This document shows positions 43,366 to 50,125 of a stretch of DNA of 64,000 nucleotides, in pieces. Under the pieces are notes generated by a model. The model saw only the letters and a list, made by a program, of their open reading frames with translations, was not told the DNA's origin and searched no databases. A program made the position numbers and the translations under genes. Position 1 is the first letter of the stretch; the number at the start of each line of letters is the position of its first letter. Origin of the DNA: Massilia sp. MS-15 (lineage in GTDB: Bacteria; Pseudomonadota; Gammaproteobacteria; Burkholderiales; Burkholderiaceae_D). The stretch is from positions 62,001 to 126,000 of the forward strand of contig NZ_JAIWIA010000038.1 in the NCBI RefSeq assembly GCF_020176695.1, written 5' to 3'.

Positions 43366-45066
43366 ATGACGCCAACCCAGCGCTTCCTGCAGGCGCGCGA
43401 CTTCCTGCTGCAGCACCGTCTCGACTACGAGACCGCCTATTGCGACTACCGCGCACCCCAGCTCGACCGCTTCAACTGGGCGCTCGACTATTTTGACCAG
43501 ATGGCAAAAAACAACGGGGCGCCCGCGCTCTGGGTAGTCGAGGAGGATGGCAGCGAGCACAAGGTTTCCTTCGCCGACATGGCGGCGCGCTCCAGCCAGG
43601 TGGCCGAGTACCTGCGCCTGTGCGGGGTGAACCGGGGCGACCGCGTGCTGCTGATGCTGCCGAACCGGGTCGAGCTGTGGGAGACCATGCTGGCCGGGAT
43701 CAAGCTCGGCGCGGTGCTGGTGCCGACCACCATGCTGGTCTCCGGCGCCGACCTGCAGGACCGGCTCGAGCGCGGCCAGGTCAGGCATGTCGTGGCCCTG
43801 GCCTCGGAAGCGCACAAGTTCGAGGGCATGGCGGGCAGTTTCACCCGTATCGCGGTCGGCTGCCAGGGTGCTGCCTCGAAGCCGGAGGGGTGGCACGATT
43901 TCGAGGACAGCCGCGGCGTGCTGTCGGTGTTCAGCCCGCACGGGGACACCCGGGCCACCGATCCCCTGCTGCTGTACTTTACCTCCGGCACCACGGCCAA
44001 GCCCAAGCTGGTGCTGCACAGCCACCAGAGCTATCCGGTGGGTCACCTGTCGACCATGTACTGGATCGGCCTGCAGCCGGGCGACCTGCACTGGAACATC
44101 TCCTCGCCCGGCTGGGCCAAGCATGCGTGGAGCTGCTTCTTCGCGCCCTGGAACGCGGGCGCCACCATCTTCGTCTACAACTACGAGCGCTTTTCCAGCA
44201 AGGCGGCGCTGGACACCATCGTGCGCTGCGGCGTCACCTCGCTGTGCGCGCCGCCCACCGTGTGGCGCATGATGATCAAGGAAGACCTGTCGGCCTGGCG
44301 CCCGCCGCTGCGCGAACTGGTGGGTGCGGGCGAACCGCTCAATCCGGAAGTGATCGAGCAGGTGGAGCAGGCCTGGGGCATCCGCATCCGCGACGGCTTC
44401 GGCCAGTCGGAAAGCACCTGCCAGATCGGGAACCCGCCCGGCCAGCCGCTCAAGCCCGGTTCGATGGGTCGGCCGCTGCCTGGTTACCGGGTGCAACTGC
44501 TCGATATCGACGACCAGCCGGCCGAGGAAGGCGAGATCGCGCTCGCGCTCGATCCGGCCCCGCTCGGCCTCATGCTGTGCTACGAGGGCGACGAGGAAAA
44601 GACCGCCGCCGTCATGCGTGCCGGCCACTACCACACGGGCGATACCGCCACCGTCGACGGCGACGGCTATTACTTCTACGTCGGGCGCAACGACGACGTC
44701 TTCAAGTCGTCCGACTACCGAATCAGCCCGTTCGAACTGGAGAGCGTGCTGATCGAGCACGAGGACGTGCTGGAAGCGGCCATCGTGCCGAGCCCGGACC
44801 CGCTGCGGCTGTCGGTGCCGAAGGCGTTCATCACGCTGCGCCAGGGCGTCGCGCCTTCGCGCGAGCTGGCCGGCGCGCTGTTCGCCTTCGCGCGCGCGCG
44901 CCTCGCGCCCTACAAGCGCATCCGGCGCATCGAGTTCCGCGAGCTGCCCAAGACGATCTCGGGCAAGATCCGGCGCGTCGAACTGCGCCGGGAAGAAGCC
45001 GGACGCGCCGCCGCGGATGGGCAGGGGCAGGGCGTGGAATACCGCGAGGAAGAGTTCCCCGCCTGA
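43366..45066 (+). CDS. Acyl-CoA synthetase (AMP-forming, medium-chain/benzoate-like)
   Basis: A 566-residue adenylate-forming enzyme that activates a carboxylic acid to its CoA thioester. Motifs: YFTSGTTAKPKLVLHSH (phosphate loop), GFGQSEST, YHTGDTATVDGDGYYFYVGR, and the catalytic Lys region LPKTISGKIRRVEL. Sequence around WNISSPGWAKHAWSCFFAPW is typical of the medium-chain acyl-CoA synthetase branch. It lies 13 bp after the polyferredoxin gene, so it may belong to the same transcript although its link to formate oxidation is unclear. The substrate cannot be inferred. Confidence 0.9.
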   Translation: MTPTQRFLQARDFLLQHRLDYETAYCDYRAPQLDRFNWALDYFDQMAKNNGAPALWVVEEDGSEHKVSFADMAARSSQVAEYLRLCGVNRGDRVLLMLPNRVELWETMLAGIKLGAVLVPTTMLVSGADLQDRLERGQVRHVVALASEAHKFEGMAGSFTRIAVGCQGAASKPEGWHDFEDSRGVLSVFSPHGDTRATDPLLLYFTSGTTAKPKLVLHSHQSYPVGHLSTMYWIGLQPGDLHWNISSPGWAKHAWSCFFAPWNAGATIFVYNYERFSSKAALDTIVRCGVTSLCAPPTVWRMMIKEDLSAWRPPLRELVGAGEPLNPEVIEQVEQAWGIRIRDGFGQSESTCQIGNPPGQPLKPGSMGRPLPGYRVQLLDIDDQPAEEGEIALALDPAPLGLMLCYEGDEEKTAAVMRAGHYHTGDTATVDGDGYYFYVGRNDDVFKSSDYRISPFELESVLIEHEDVLEAAIVPSPDPLRLSVPKAFITLRQGVAPSRELAGALFAFARARLAPYKRIRRIEFRELPKTISGKIRRVELRREEAGRAAADGQGQGVEYREEEFPA

Positions 45067-45113
45067 ACGGTGCTGCCCTACGGCGGCGCGCCCGGCGCCT
45101 GGCGCAGGCTCGG

Positions 45114-45141
45114 TTGACGAAAAAACCAGGTGGTATATACT
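45114..45141 (+). promoter_or_regulatory. Strong sigma-70-type promoter of the stress islet
   Basis: TTGACG at 45114-45119 and TATACT at 45136-45141, with a 16-bp spacer containing an A-tract. Each hexamer has five of six consensus bases. It predicts a transcript starting near 45148, about 350 nt before the first islet gene. No FNR box is seen. Confidence 0.75.
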
Positions 45142-45147
45142 GGTCCG

Positions 45148-45498
45148 GTATCCAATCCGATGAGTTCCGACCCGAACATGCGCAGCATCCTCCATCACGG
45201 CATCCGTTGTACCTCCAGCGTGCGAACCCCGCGCGCTGGTGCCGTTGGCGCTGCCCGGGTTGCAGACCATTTCCGCCACCATCCGCTGTCGCTCGGACTG
45301 AGCGTCTTCCACGCCCGTCTCGCGCAGCGATCGACGCGCGATCTCGCCTGCCTCTCCTGAGCTCGGCGAGAGCCTCCGGGCTCTCCCGAGCGTCCACCAC
45401 AAGCATCGTCTGAAGCGCTGCGCATCTGCTGAAGCAGGTGCCGCGGCACGCCATTCGTTCCTGTTGGCCAGCCCGCATCGGGCTGGGAAAGGCAAACC
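45148..45498 (+). ncRNA. Long structured leader or small RNA upstream of the Rnk-like gene
   Basis: This stretch has weaker third-position bias than its neighbours and is best read as untranslated. It contains a 13-bp stem with one bulge at 45361-45391 (GCTCGG-C-GAGAGCC, loop TCCG, GGCTCTC-CCGAGC), a smaller CGCTC/GAGCG hairpin at about 45294, and the hairpin next to the start codon described separately. A 66-codon frame (ATG 45160, TGA 45358-45360) ends exactly where the large stem begins, but has no Shine-Dalgarno. No T-run follows the stem. The leader could be an RNA switch or carry a separate small RNA; both are inference. Confidence 0.45.
45468..45494 (+). promoter_or_regulatory. Hairpin plus Shine-Dalgarno leader element, copy 1
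   Basis: CCAGCCC (45468-45474), five-base loop GCATC, and GGGCTGG (45480-45486) form a perfect 7-bp stem that extends by one more C-G pair. It is followed by GAAAGGCA (45487-45494), four bases and ATGTG. The AAAGG serves as Shine-Dalgarno and abuts the stem. The same element with identical spacing precedes the paralogous gene starting at 47870. Confidence 0.75.
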
Positions 45499-45945
45499 AT
45501 GTGTACCCAAACCTACCTCAGCCAGCGCGACCTGGCTGTCCTGACACGTCTCATACGGGCGCGCTCGACCGATCCCGAACGGATCGAGGCCGCCGTGCGC
45601 CGCCTCGCGAGCCTGACCGCGCTCGCGCGCGCGCTTCCCAGCGGCGGCGACGTCGGCAGCGGGGGGCGCCGTGTCGCGCTCGGGTCGAGCGTGCGCTACC
45701 GCATCGCTTCCTGCGGCACCGGCGTCCATCCACGCCTGCCGGGAGGCGCCGACATCGATGCGATCGTGATCGCCTGCCCCCAGGATGCGCAGGCCATGGC
45801 GCCGCGCGTCCCGGTGCTGGCCCCGCTTGCGCTGGGCCTGCTTGGCCACGCCGAGGGCTGCACGGTCGACATCGCGCTCGCGTTTGGACGCAGCCTGCGC
45901 CTGGAAATCGTCGAGGTGCAGCCGGCGCCACACCTGCCGTGCTGA
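45499..45945 (+). CDS. Rnk/GreA-GreB C-terminal domain-like protein, paralogue 1
   Basis: A 148-residue protein. An N-terminal helical segment (LSQRDLAVLTRLIRARS) resembles the short coiled-coil of Rnk. The C-terminal half (RVALGSSVRYRI; LAPLALGLLGHAEGCTVDI; LRLEIVEVQ) follows the FKBP-like fold of the GreA/GreB C-terminus, with the LGLxxGD-like stretch here reading LGLLGHAEGC. Rnk proteins bind RNA polymerase and affect nucleoside diphosphate kinase levels. It is the first gene after the long leader. The closest relative in the window is the 112-residue gene at 47870. Confidence 0.75.
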   Translation: MCTQTYLSQRDLAVLTRLIRARSTDPERIEAAVRRLASLTALARALPSGGDVGSGGRRVALGSSVRYRIASCGTGVHPRLPGGADIDAIVIACPQDAQAMAPRVPVLAPLALGLLGHAEGCTVDIALAFGRSLRLEIVEVQPAPHLPC

Positions 45946-46016
45946 TGTCTCGCGCGATGCCGGTGCGCGGCATCGGACGTCCCCGTCACCTGTCACCAAC
46001 GCAAGAAGGAGATGCC

Positions 46017-46214
46017 ATGAGCGATCAAGAGCACAAGCCGGCGCCCGGGCCGCAGCCCGGCCCCGTGGAACGCATCGCCGCCGCAGGCCAGCGTAGCGCG
46101 GCCCTGCGGCGCCAGCTGGACGACGCGCTGCAGGAGCTGGCCTACCGGCAGCGCGTCGCGGCGCTCGCACGCCACGCCCCGAACAAGGCCGTCCAGGGAG
46201 GGTACCGTGCGTAG
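46017..46214 (+). CDS. Small hypothetical protein of the stress islet
   Basis: A 65-residue protein with a Pro-rich N-terminus (HKPAPGPQPGPVERIAAAGQ) and a helical second half (RSAALRRQLDDALQELAYRQ). AAGAAGGAG lies upstream of the ATG, a strong Shine-Dalgarno. It overlaps the usp gene by 8 nt. No family recognised. Confidence 0.7.
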   Translation: MSDQEHKPAPGPQPGPVERIAAAGQRSAALRRQLDDALQELAYRQRVAALARHAPNKAVQGGYRA

Positions 46215-47124
46215 CATCGACCGGATCCTGCTGGCCATCCATGGCACCCATCCCGGACGGGTCGAAACGCGGGCCGCGCTGCTGGCGCCCGCGCTGGGCA
46301 TCGATGCCTTCGATGTGCTGGCCCTGCACTGGGCCGGCACCGGGGTGCGTCCCGCCACCGCCTACAGCCACGTCCAGGTCGACGGCGGCAGGCTCAGGGC
46401 GCTGGTCGAGGGCGAGCCCAGGGAACTCGGCGCCTTCGCGGCCCCCGGGGAGCTGGACAAGGTGTGGACGGTCCGGCGCGGCCGTCCGGCCGACGTCATC
46501 GCCGGCACCGCAGACAGCATCGGGGCCGACCTGACCCTGATGGCGGGCAGCGGCCGGCCGCACCTGCCACTATGGGCGCGGCCCTCGCGCGACGCCGACG
46601 TGGTACGCCTGTGCCGTGGGGCCATGCTGCTGGTGCATGGCGAACCGCGCCACGAATACCGCAGCGTGGTGGTGGCCACCGACTTCTCGCGCGCCTCGCT
46701 GGCGGCGGCGCGCACGGCGGCGCTGCTCGCGCCCGACGCCCGCTTCGTCTTCGTGCATGCCTTCCAGCAGCCGGAAACGGCCATGATGCACGACCTGGAA
46801 TTGCCGCCGCGCGTCATCCGTTCCTACCGCGAGCAGGGCTGGGAAGCCGCGCGCAGGAAGCTCGACGAGTTCGTCGCGCTGTTCCTGCGCGATGTGCCGC
46901 CCGGCCGGCGCGAAGTGCATGCCGGACGTGCCGTCGACGTCATCCGCGACTGCGTGCGGCGCCAGCAGGCCGACCTGCTGGTGCTGGGACGCGGCGCCTG
47001 CCATCCGGGCGCGCGGCTGTCCAGCAGCAAGGTGATGCAAAAGCTGATGGACGAGGGAGCATGCGACCTGCTCGTGGGGCCGGACCGGCCAGGCGACGGC
47101 AGCGACCGGCGCCTGGCGGCCTGA
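46207..47124 (+). CDS. Universal stress protein, tandem UspA domains
   Basis: A 305-residue protein with two UspA-fold halves. The first (about 1-140) is divergent; the second begins RSVVVATDFSRASLAAARTA and ends in the nucleotide-loop-like DLLVLGRGACHPGARLSSS. That loop resembles the Usp G2xG9xG(S/T) motif but is imperfect. UspA proteins accumulate under starvation, redox stress or oxygen limitation. GTG start overlaps the preceding small gene. Confidence 0.85.
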   Translation: MRSIDRILLAIHGTHPGRVETRAALLAPALGIDAFDVLALHWAGTGVRPATAYSHVQVDGGRLRALVEGEPRELGAFAAPGELDKVWTVRRGRPADVIAGTADSIGADLTLMAGSGRPHLPLWARPSRDADVVRLCRGAMLLVHGEPRHEYRSVVVATDFSRASLAAARTAALLAPDARFVFVHAFQQPETAMMHDLELPPRVIRSYREQGWEAARRKLDEFVALFLRDVPPGRREVHAGRAVDVIRDCVRRQQADLLVLGRGACHPGARLSSSKVMQKLMDEGACDLLVGPDRPGDGSDRRLAA

Positions 47125-47162
47125 AGAACGCAACAAGCCAGCATCGATCGAGGAGGAATGAT

Positions 47163-47891
47163 GTGGTCACCGAAACCTGCTCCCTGCCGCTGGAGAGCGG
47201 CGCGGTCCGGCCTGGCGGCGAAATGCTCGTGCTCCACTGGCAAGCGCATCCTTGCGGGCCGGTGAGGCATAACGCCGCGCGCGCGCTCGGGGCGCTCAGG
47301 GCGCCCGACGGCGGCGCGCGACCCGTGCTGCTGGTGCGTAGCGGCTTGCCGCGGCCCTATCGTGGCGGCCAGGCGCTGTTCCCGACCGACCTCTCGCGGT
47401 CTTCGCTGGACAGTCTGCGGTGCGCCATGGGCATGCTGCCGCCGATGCGCTTCACGCTCCTGCACGGCTGCCGCGTCAGCGGAGAAGGCAGCATGCGTGC
47501 CGCGGGCGTCGGCGACGCCGCGCTCGATGCCTGCCGCCGCCGCAGCGAAGCCGCCGCGCGCGCGGCCGGCCAGCGCTTCGCCGCGCAACTGGAAGAGGGC
47601 GAGGTCCGCCCGATGCTCGCGCTGCAGCGCCAGCCGTGGTACGCGGTGGTGGCCGGGCATGCCGCCATGGCGCGGCCGGACGTGCTGGTGCTGTCCCAGG
47701 CCGCAAGCGGCCCATGGGCGGCGTGGCGCTGGCGGGCGCACGTGCGTGCGCTGCTGGCCCGCACCGGGTGCGACCTGCTGTTGCTGCCGTGCGTGCGCGG
47801 CCCGTACCCCGGCCTGCGGCCGGTTTCCTTAACGTCGGCCAGCCCTGCCCGGGCTGGGAAAGGCATCGTATGTGCTCCAGGCAGACCCTGA
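47163..47891 (+). CDS. UspA-like protein, divergent
   Basis: About 242 residues from a GTG with a strong AGGAGG upstream. It resembles a second Usp protein: ALFPTDLSRSSLDSLRCAM matches the start of a UspA domain, and RPDVLVLSQAASGPW and TGCDLLLLPCVRGPYP match the end. The ATP loop is degenerate. Its last 18 codons run through the second hairpin element and overlap the next gene by 22 nt, so the natural C-terminus may just be the end of the frame. Alternative ATGs at 47158 and 47161 are in other frames. Confidence 0.7.
   Translation: MVTETCSLPLESGAVRPGGEMLVLHWQAHPCGPVRHNAARALGALRAPDGGARPVLLVRSGLPRPYRGGQALFPTDLSRSSLDSLRCAMGMLPPMRFTLLHGCRVSGEGSMRAAGVGDAALDACRRRSEAAARAAGQRFAAQLEEGEVRPMLALQRQPWYAVVAGHAAMARPDVLVLSQAASGPWAAWRWRAHVRALLARTGCDLLLLPCVRGPYPGLRPVSLTSASPARAGKGIVCAPGRP
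47839..47865 (+). promoter_or_regulatory. Hairpin plus Shine-Dalgarno leader element, copy 2
   Basis: CCAGCCC (47839-47845), loop TGCCC, and GGGCTGG (47851-47857) are followed by GAAAGGCA (47858-47865), four bases and ATGTG. The stem sequence, loop length, Shine-Dalgarno block and 12-nt spacing to the start match copy 1, while the loop and the four bases before the ATG differ. It lies inside the 3' end of the upstream usp-like frame. Confidence 0.75.
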
Positions 47892-48208
47892 GCCAGCACG
47901 ATCTGGCCATCCTCCACCGCTTCGCGCGCGAGCACGGCATCGGCGCCGACGCGCGCGACACCAGCGCGATCCTGATCGCCTGCCCGTATGACGCGCATGT
48001 CCTGCTGGCGCGGGTGACCATCCTGTCGCCGCTGGCACTGGGGCTGCTCGGGCATGCCGAAGGATGCAGCGTCGCGATCGAGCTGCCGCACGGGCATGCG
48101 ATGCAGGTCGACATCGTCGGCGTGGAAGGGCCGGCACGCATGGCGCATGCGGCGCCGCTGGTCTCGCTGAATGCCTATGCCGGCCACGCGCGACAGGGGA
48201 CGGCATGA
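47870..48208 (+). CDS. Rnk/GreA C-terminal-like protein, shortened paralogue 2
   Basis: A 112-residue paralogue of the first islet gene. Both begin MC, share LSQ.DLA.L near the start, and share IACP.DA....R...L.PLALGLLGHAEGC followed by I and a closing V.I..VE. This copy lacks about 35-40 residues in the middle, including the strand read as RVALGSSVRYRI in paralogue 1. It has a longer C-terminal tail (SLNAYAGHARQG). The function may differ from true Rnk. It is preceded by the same hairpin element. Confidence 0.75.
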   Translation: MCSRQTLSQHDLAILHRFAREHGIGADARDTSAILIACPYDAHVLLARVTILSPLALGLLGHAEGCSVAIELPHGHAMQVDIVGVEGPARMAHAAPLVSLNAYAGHARQGTA

Positions 48209-48344
48209 TGCCTGTTACTTCCACCGGCATCTACCGGTCAGGCCGGACGCGGGGCCACGCCGGCCTTGCGCTGGCTCGGGCTTGCGCCGGCGCCGGCTGC
48301 CCACGCGCCGCGCTGCAGGTTCCGAGCTAGCTGGCAAGCACGAT

Positions 48345-48364
48345 CCGCGGCCCGGAGGCCGCGG
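48345..48364 (+). promoter_or_regulatory. Perfect 8-bp hairpin upstream of the 48405 gene
   Basis: CCGCGGCC (48345-48352), loop CGGA and GGCCGCGG (48357-48364) form a GC-only stem 40 nt before the next start codon. It could be a terminator-like or leader structure. No T-run follows. The rest of the 196-bp gap (48209-48404) shows no gene; the frame from about 48208 to 48330 has no family resemblance. Confidence 0.4.
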
Positions 48365-48404
48365 CATGACGATGCCCCGCCTGGGGCGAACTGGAGGAAA
48401 ATCG

Positions 48405-48854
48405 ATGTCAATGTACCGACCGGGATTGTTTGACCGGGATGCGGCGCTGCGCGCCAGGCAACGCATGGAGCAGAGGGTGGAGCGGCGCAGCAAGCGGCGT
48501 CTTGCGAAACACCTGTTGGAGCGCAAGGCGCAATGGCGGCGCAATGTGCTCAAGGCCTTGGCCGTCACGCTGGCGGCGCTGCTGGCCGGGCAGCTGATGT
48601 TCGGCGAGGTCGCCGCGGCGGCCCAGCCTGGCGGCACGCCGCCTGCGCCGTGCGCAGAGGCGCCGCGCGTCGTCTGGGCGTCGGGTGAACGTGCGCGGCC
48701 CGGTCACCCAATCGGGTTCTGCACAAGCTGGCGCACCAGCTTCGCGATCGACTCCATCTGCCGGGAATGCAGCGCGCAGGTGCAGGGGCGCGCGCGCCCG
48801 CGCCAGCTGCTGAGCGGCCACTGGGTACCGCGCTGCGGAGCCGACGATGGCTGA
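48405..48854 (+). CDS. Hypothetical protein with basic N-terminus and one membrane segment
   Basis: A 149-residue protein with a strongly basic N-terminal helix (QRMEQRVERRSKRRLAKHLL), a hydrophobic segment (KALAVTLAALLAGQLMFG), and a Cys-containing C-terminal part (GFCTSWRTSFAIDSICRECS). Start follows CTGGAGGAAA. It overlaps the next gene by 8 nt. No family recognised. The C-terminal 60 residues have weaker coding character and could be less constrained. Confidence 0.55.
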   Translation: MSMYRPGLFDRDAALRARQRMEQRVERRSKRRLAKHLLERKAQWRRNVLKALAVTLAALLAGQLMFGEVAAAAQPGGTPPAPCAEAPRVVWASGERARPGHPIGFCTSWRTSFAIDSICRECSAQVQGRARPRQLLSGHWVPRCGADDG

Positions 48855-49509
48855 CACGATCCTGGCGCCCGGATCCGGCTGGGACTGGCGCCGCCCGGTG
48901 GAGCTCAGGATCGACGTGGTGCACCGTCCCGAGGACCTGGGGCGCGAACTCGATGAGCTGTACCGCCGCATGCAGCGCCCTGGCCACCGGCTGCACGGGC
49001 TGGCCACGGTGCCGGTGGCGCCGGGCGATTATCCGGGCCTGGTGTTTCGCCACCGGGAAGCCGACGGCGAACACTATGTCTATGTGGAAGACGTCCAGCT
49101 GCGGCGCCTGGCCGGCTACACGGTGTTCAACCGCCTGGTGGAGCTGGACCGGCGCGCCGACCGCCACCTGCGCGCGCCGCATTCCAAGTATCGGCCGGCC
49201 TACCAGCGCCGCGGCCTCGCGAGTGCGGTCTACCGCTGGTGGCTGGACGGCGGTAACTGCCTGATCAGCGGCGCGCGCCAGTCGGCCGGCGCCCATGCGC
49301 TCTGGCGCTCGCTCGCGCGCCGGCGCGAACTGCTCTACGTGGCGCTGCGTGACAAGAAGCTGTGCCAGCAGGCGCCAGCTGTCGCGCATTCGCCGGGCGA
49401 CGATTTCCATAGCCGGATGGTCCTGCTCGGGGACGGCTGGAGCACCGAGCGCCTGGTGTCCAGCGCCGGGATGCTGCCTTGTGAGGGCGGGCGCCCGGCC
49501 CCGGCCTGA
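48847..49509 (+). CDS. GNAT-like acyltransferase-family hypothetical protein
   Basis: A 220-residue protein. KYRPAYQRRGLASAVYRWWL looks like the acetyl-CoA-binding motif A of GNAT acetyltransferases, and CLISGARQSAGAHALWRSLA resembles motif B. Upstream strands (HYVYVEDVQLRRLAGYTVFN) suit the N-terminal part of the fold. The acceptor is unknown. ATG overlaps the upstream gene, so the two are probably coexpressed at the end of the islet. Confidence 0.65.
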   Translation: MADTILAPGSGWDWRRPVELRIDVVHRPEDLGRELDELYRRMQRPGHRLHGLATVPVAPGDYPGLVFRHREADGEHYVYVEDVQLRRLAGYTVFNRLVELDRRADRHLRAPHSKYRPAYQRRGLASAVYRWWLDGGNCLISGARQSAGAHALWRSLARRRELLYVALRDKKLCQQAPAVAHSPGDDFHSRMVLLGDGWSTERLVSSAGMLPCEGGRPAPA

Positions 49510-49594
49510 ACTTGCCGCCGCGCTTCAAAATGTGCGGCAGCGCGCGGGCGATTGGCGCCATAATACGTGCTCGACATGCCCACCCAAGGACCCG

Positions 49595-50116
49595 ATGAGC
49601 ACCAGCGCACGTACCGCCGCCGCCAAGGCCTACGAAGTCAGGAAGTCTCCCATCCACGGCAACGGCGTGTTCGCGCTCAGGCCGATCGCCGCCGGCGAGC
49701 GCATCATCGAATACCGGGGCGAGCGCATCAGCTGGGACGAGGCGACCGGGCGCGCGGCGCAGGCCGGCGGACCGGTCAACCACACCTTCTACTTCACGCT
49801 CGCCGATGGCCGCGTGATCGACGGCGGCAGCCGCGGCAACGCGGCGCGCTGGATCAACCATGCCTGCTCGCCCAACTGCGAGGCCTTCGAGGACGAGGGC
49901 CGGGTCTACATCCATGCGATGCGCGACATCGAGCCAGGCGAGGAGTTGAACTACAATTACGCGTTGATCTATGACGAGCGCCACACGCCAGCGCTCAAGA
50001 AGCTGTTCGCCTGTCGCTGCGGCACGCCGGGCTGTACCGGCACCATGCTGGCGCCGAAGAAGCGCAGCACGAGGCGCAGCGGGAAACGCCAGCACGACGA
50101 TGCCGCCACCGCCTGA
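49595..50116 (+). CDS. SET-domain lysine methyltransferase-like protein
   Basis: A 173-residue protein formed almost entirely by a SET domain: SPIHGNGVFALRPIAAGE at the start, the catalytic/SAM pocket ARWINHACSPNCEAF, the pseudoknot partner PGEELNYNYAL, and a post-SET zinc-binding CRCGTPGCTGTM. All key residues (N-H-S-C-x-P-N-C type) are present. Bacterial SET proteins are uncommon compared with eukaryotes; their substrates are mostly unknown. The C-terminal tail is Lys/Arg-rich. pncB follows 9 bp downstream. Confidence 0.9.
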   Translation: MSTSARTAAAKAYEVRKSPIHGNGVFALRPIAAGERIIEYRGERISWDEATGRAAQAGGPVNHTFYFTLADGRVIDGGSRGNAARWINHACSPNCEAFEDEGRVYIHAMRDIEPGEELNYNYALIYDERHTPALKKLFACRCGTPGCTGTMLAPKKRSTRRSGKRQHDDAATA

Positions 50117-50125
50117 AGGAGTCCG

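Noticed and set aside
45160..45360. 66-codon frame in the stress-islet leader
   Set aside because: No Shine-Dalgarno, weaker third-position bias than neighbours and no family; kept only as a possible leader peptide in the findings.
43249..46563. 1104-residue minus-strand open frame
   Set aside because: Antisense to the acyl-CoA synthetase and the stress islet; Arg/Gln/Ala-rich with no family resemblance.
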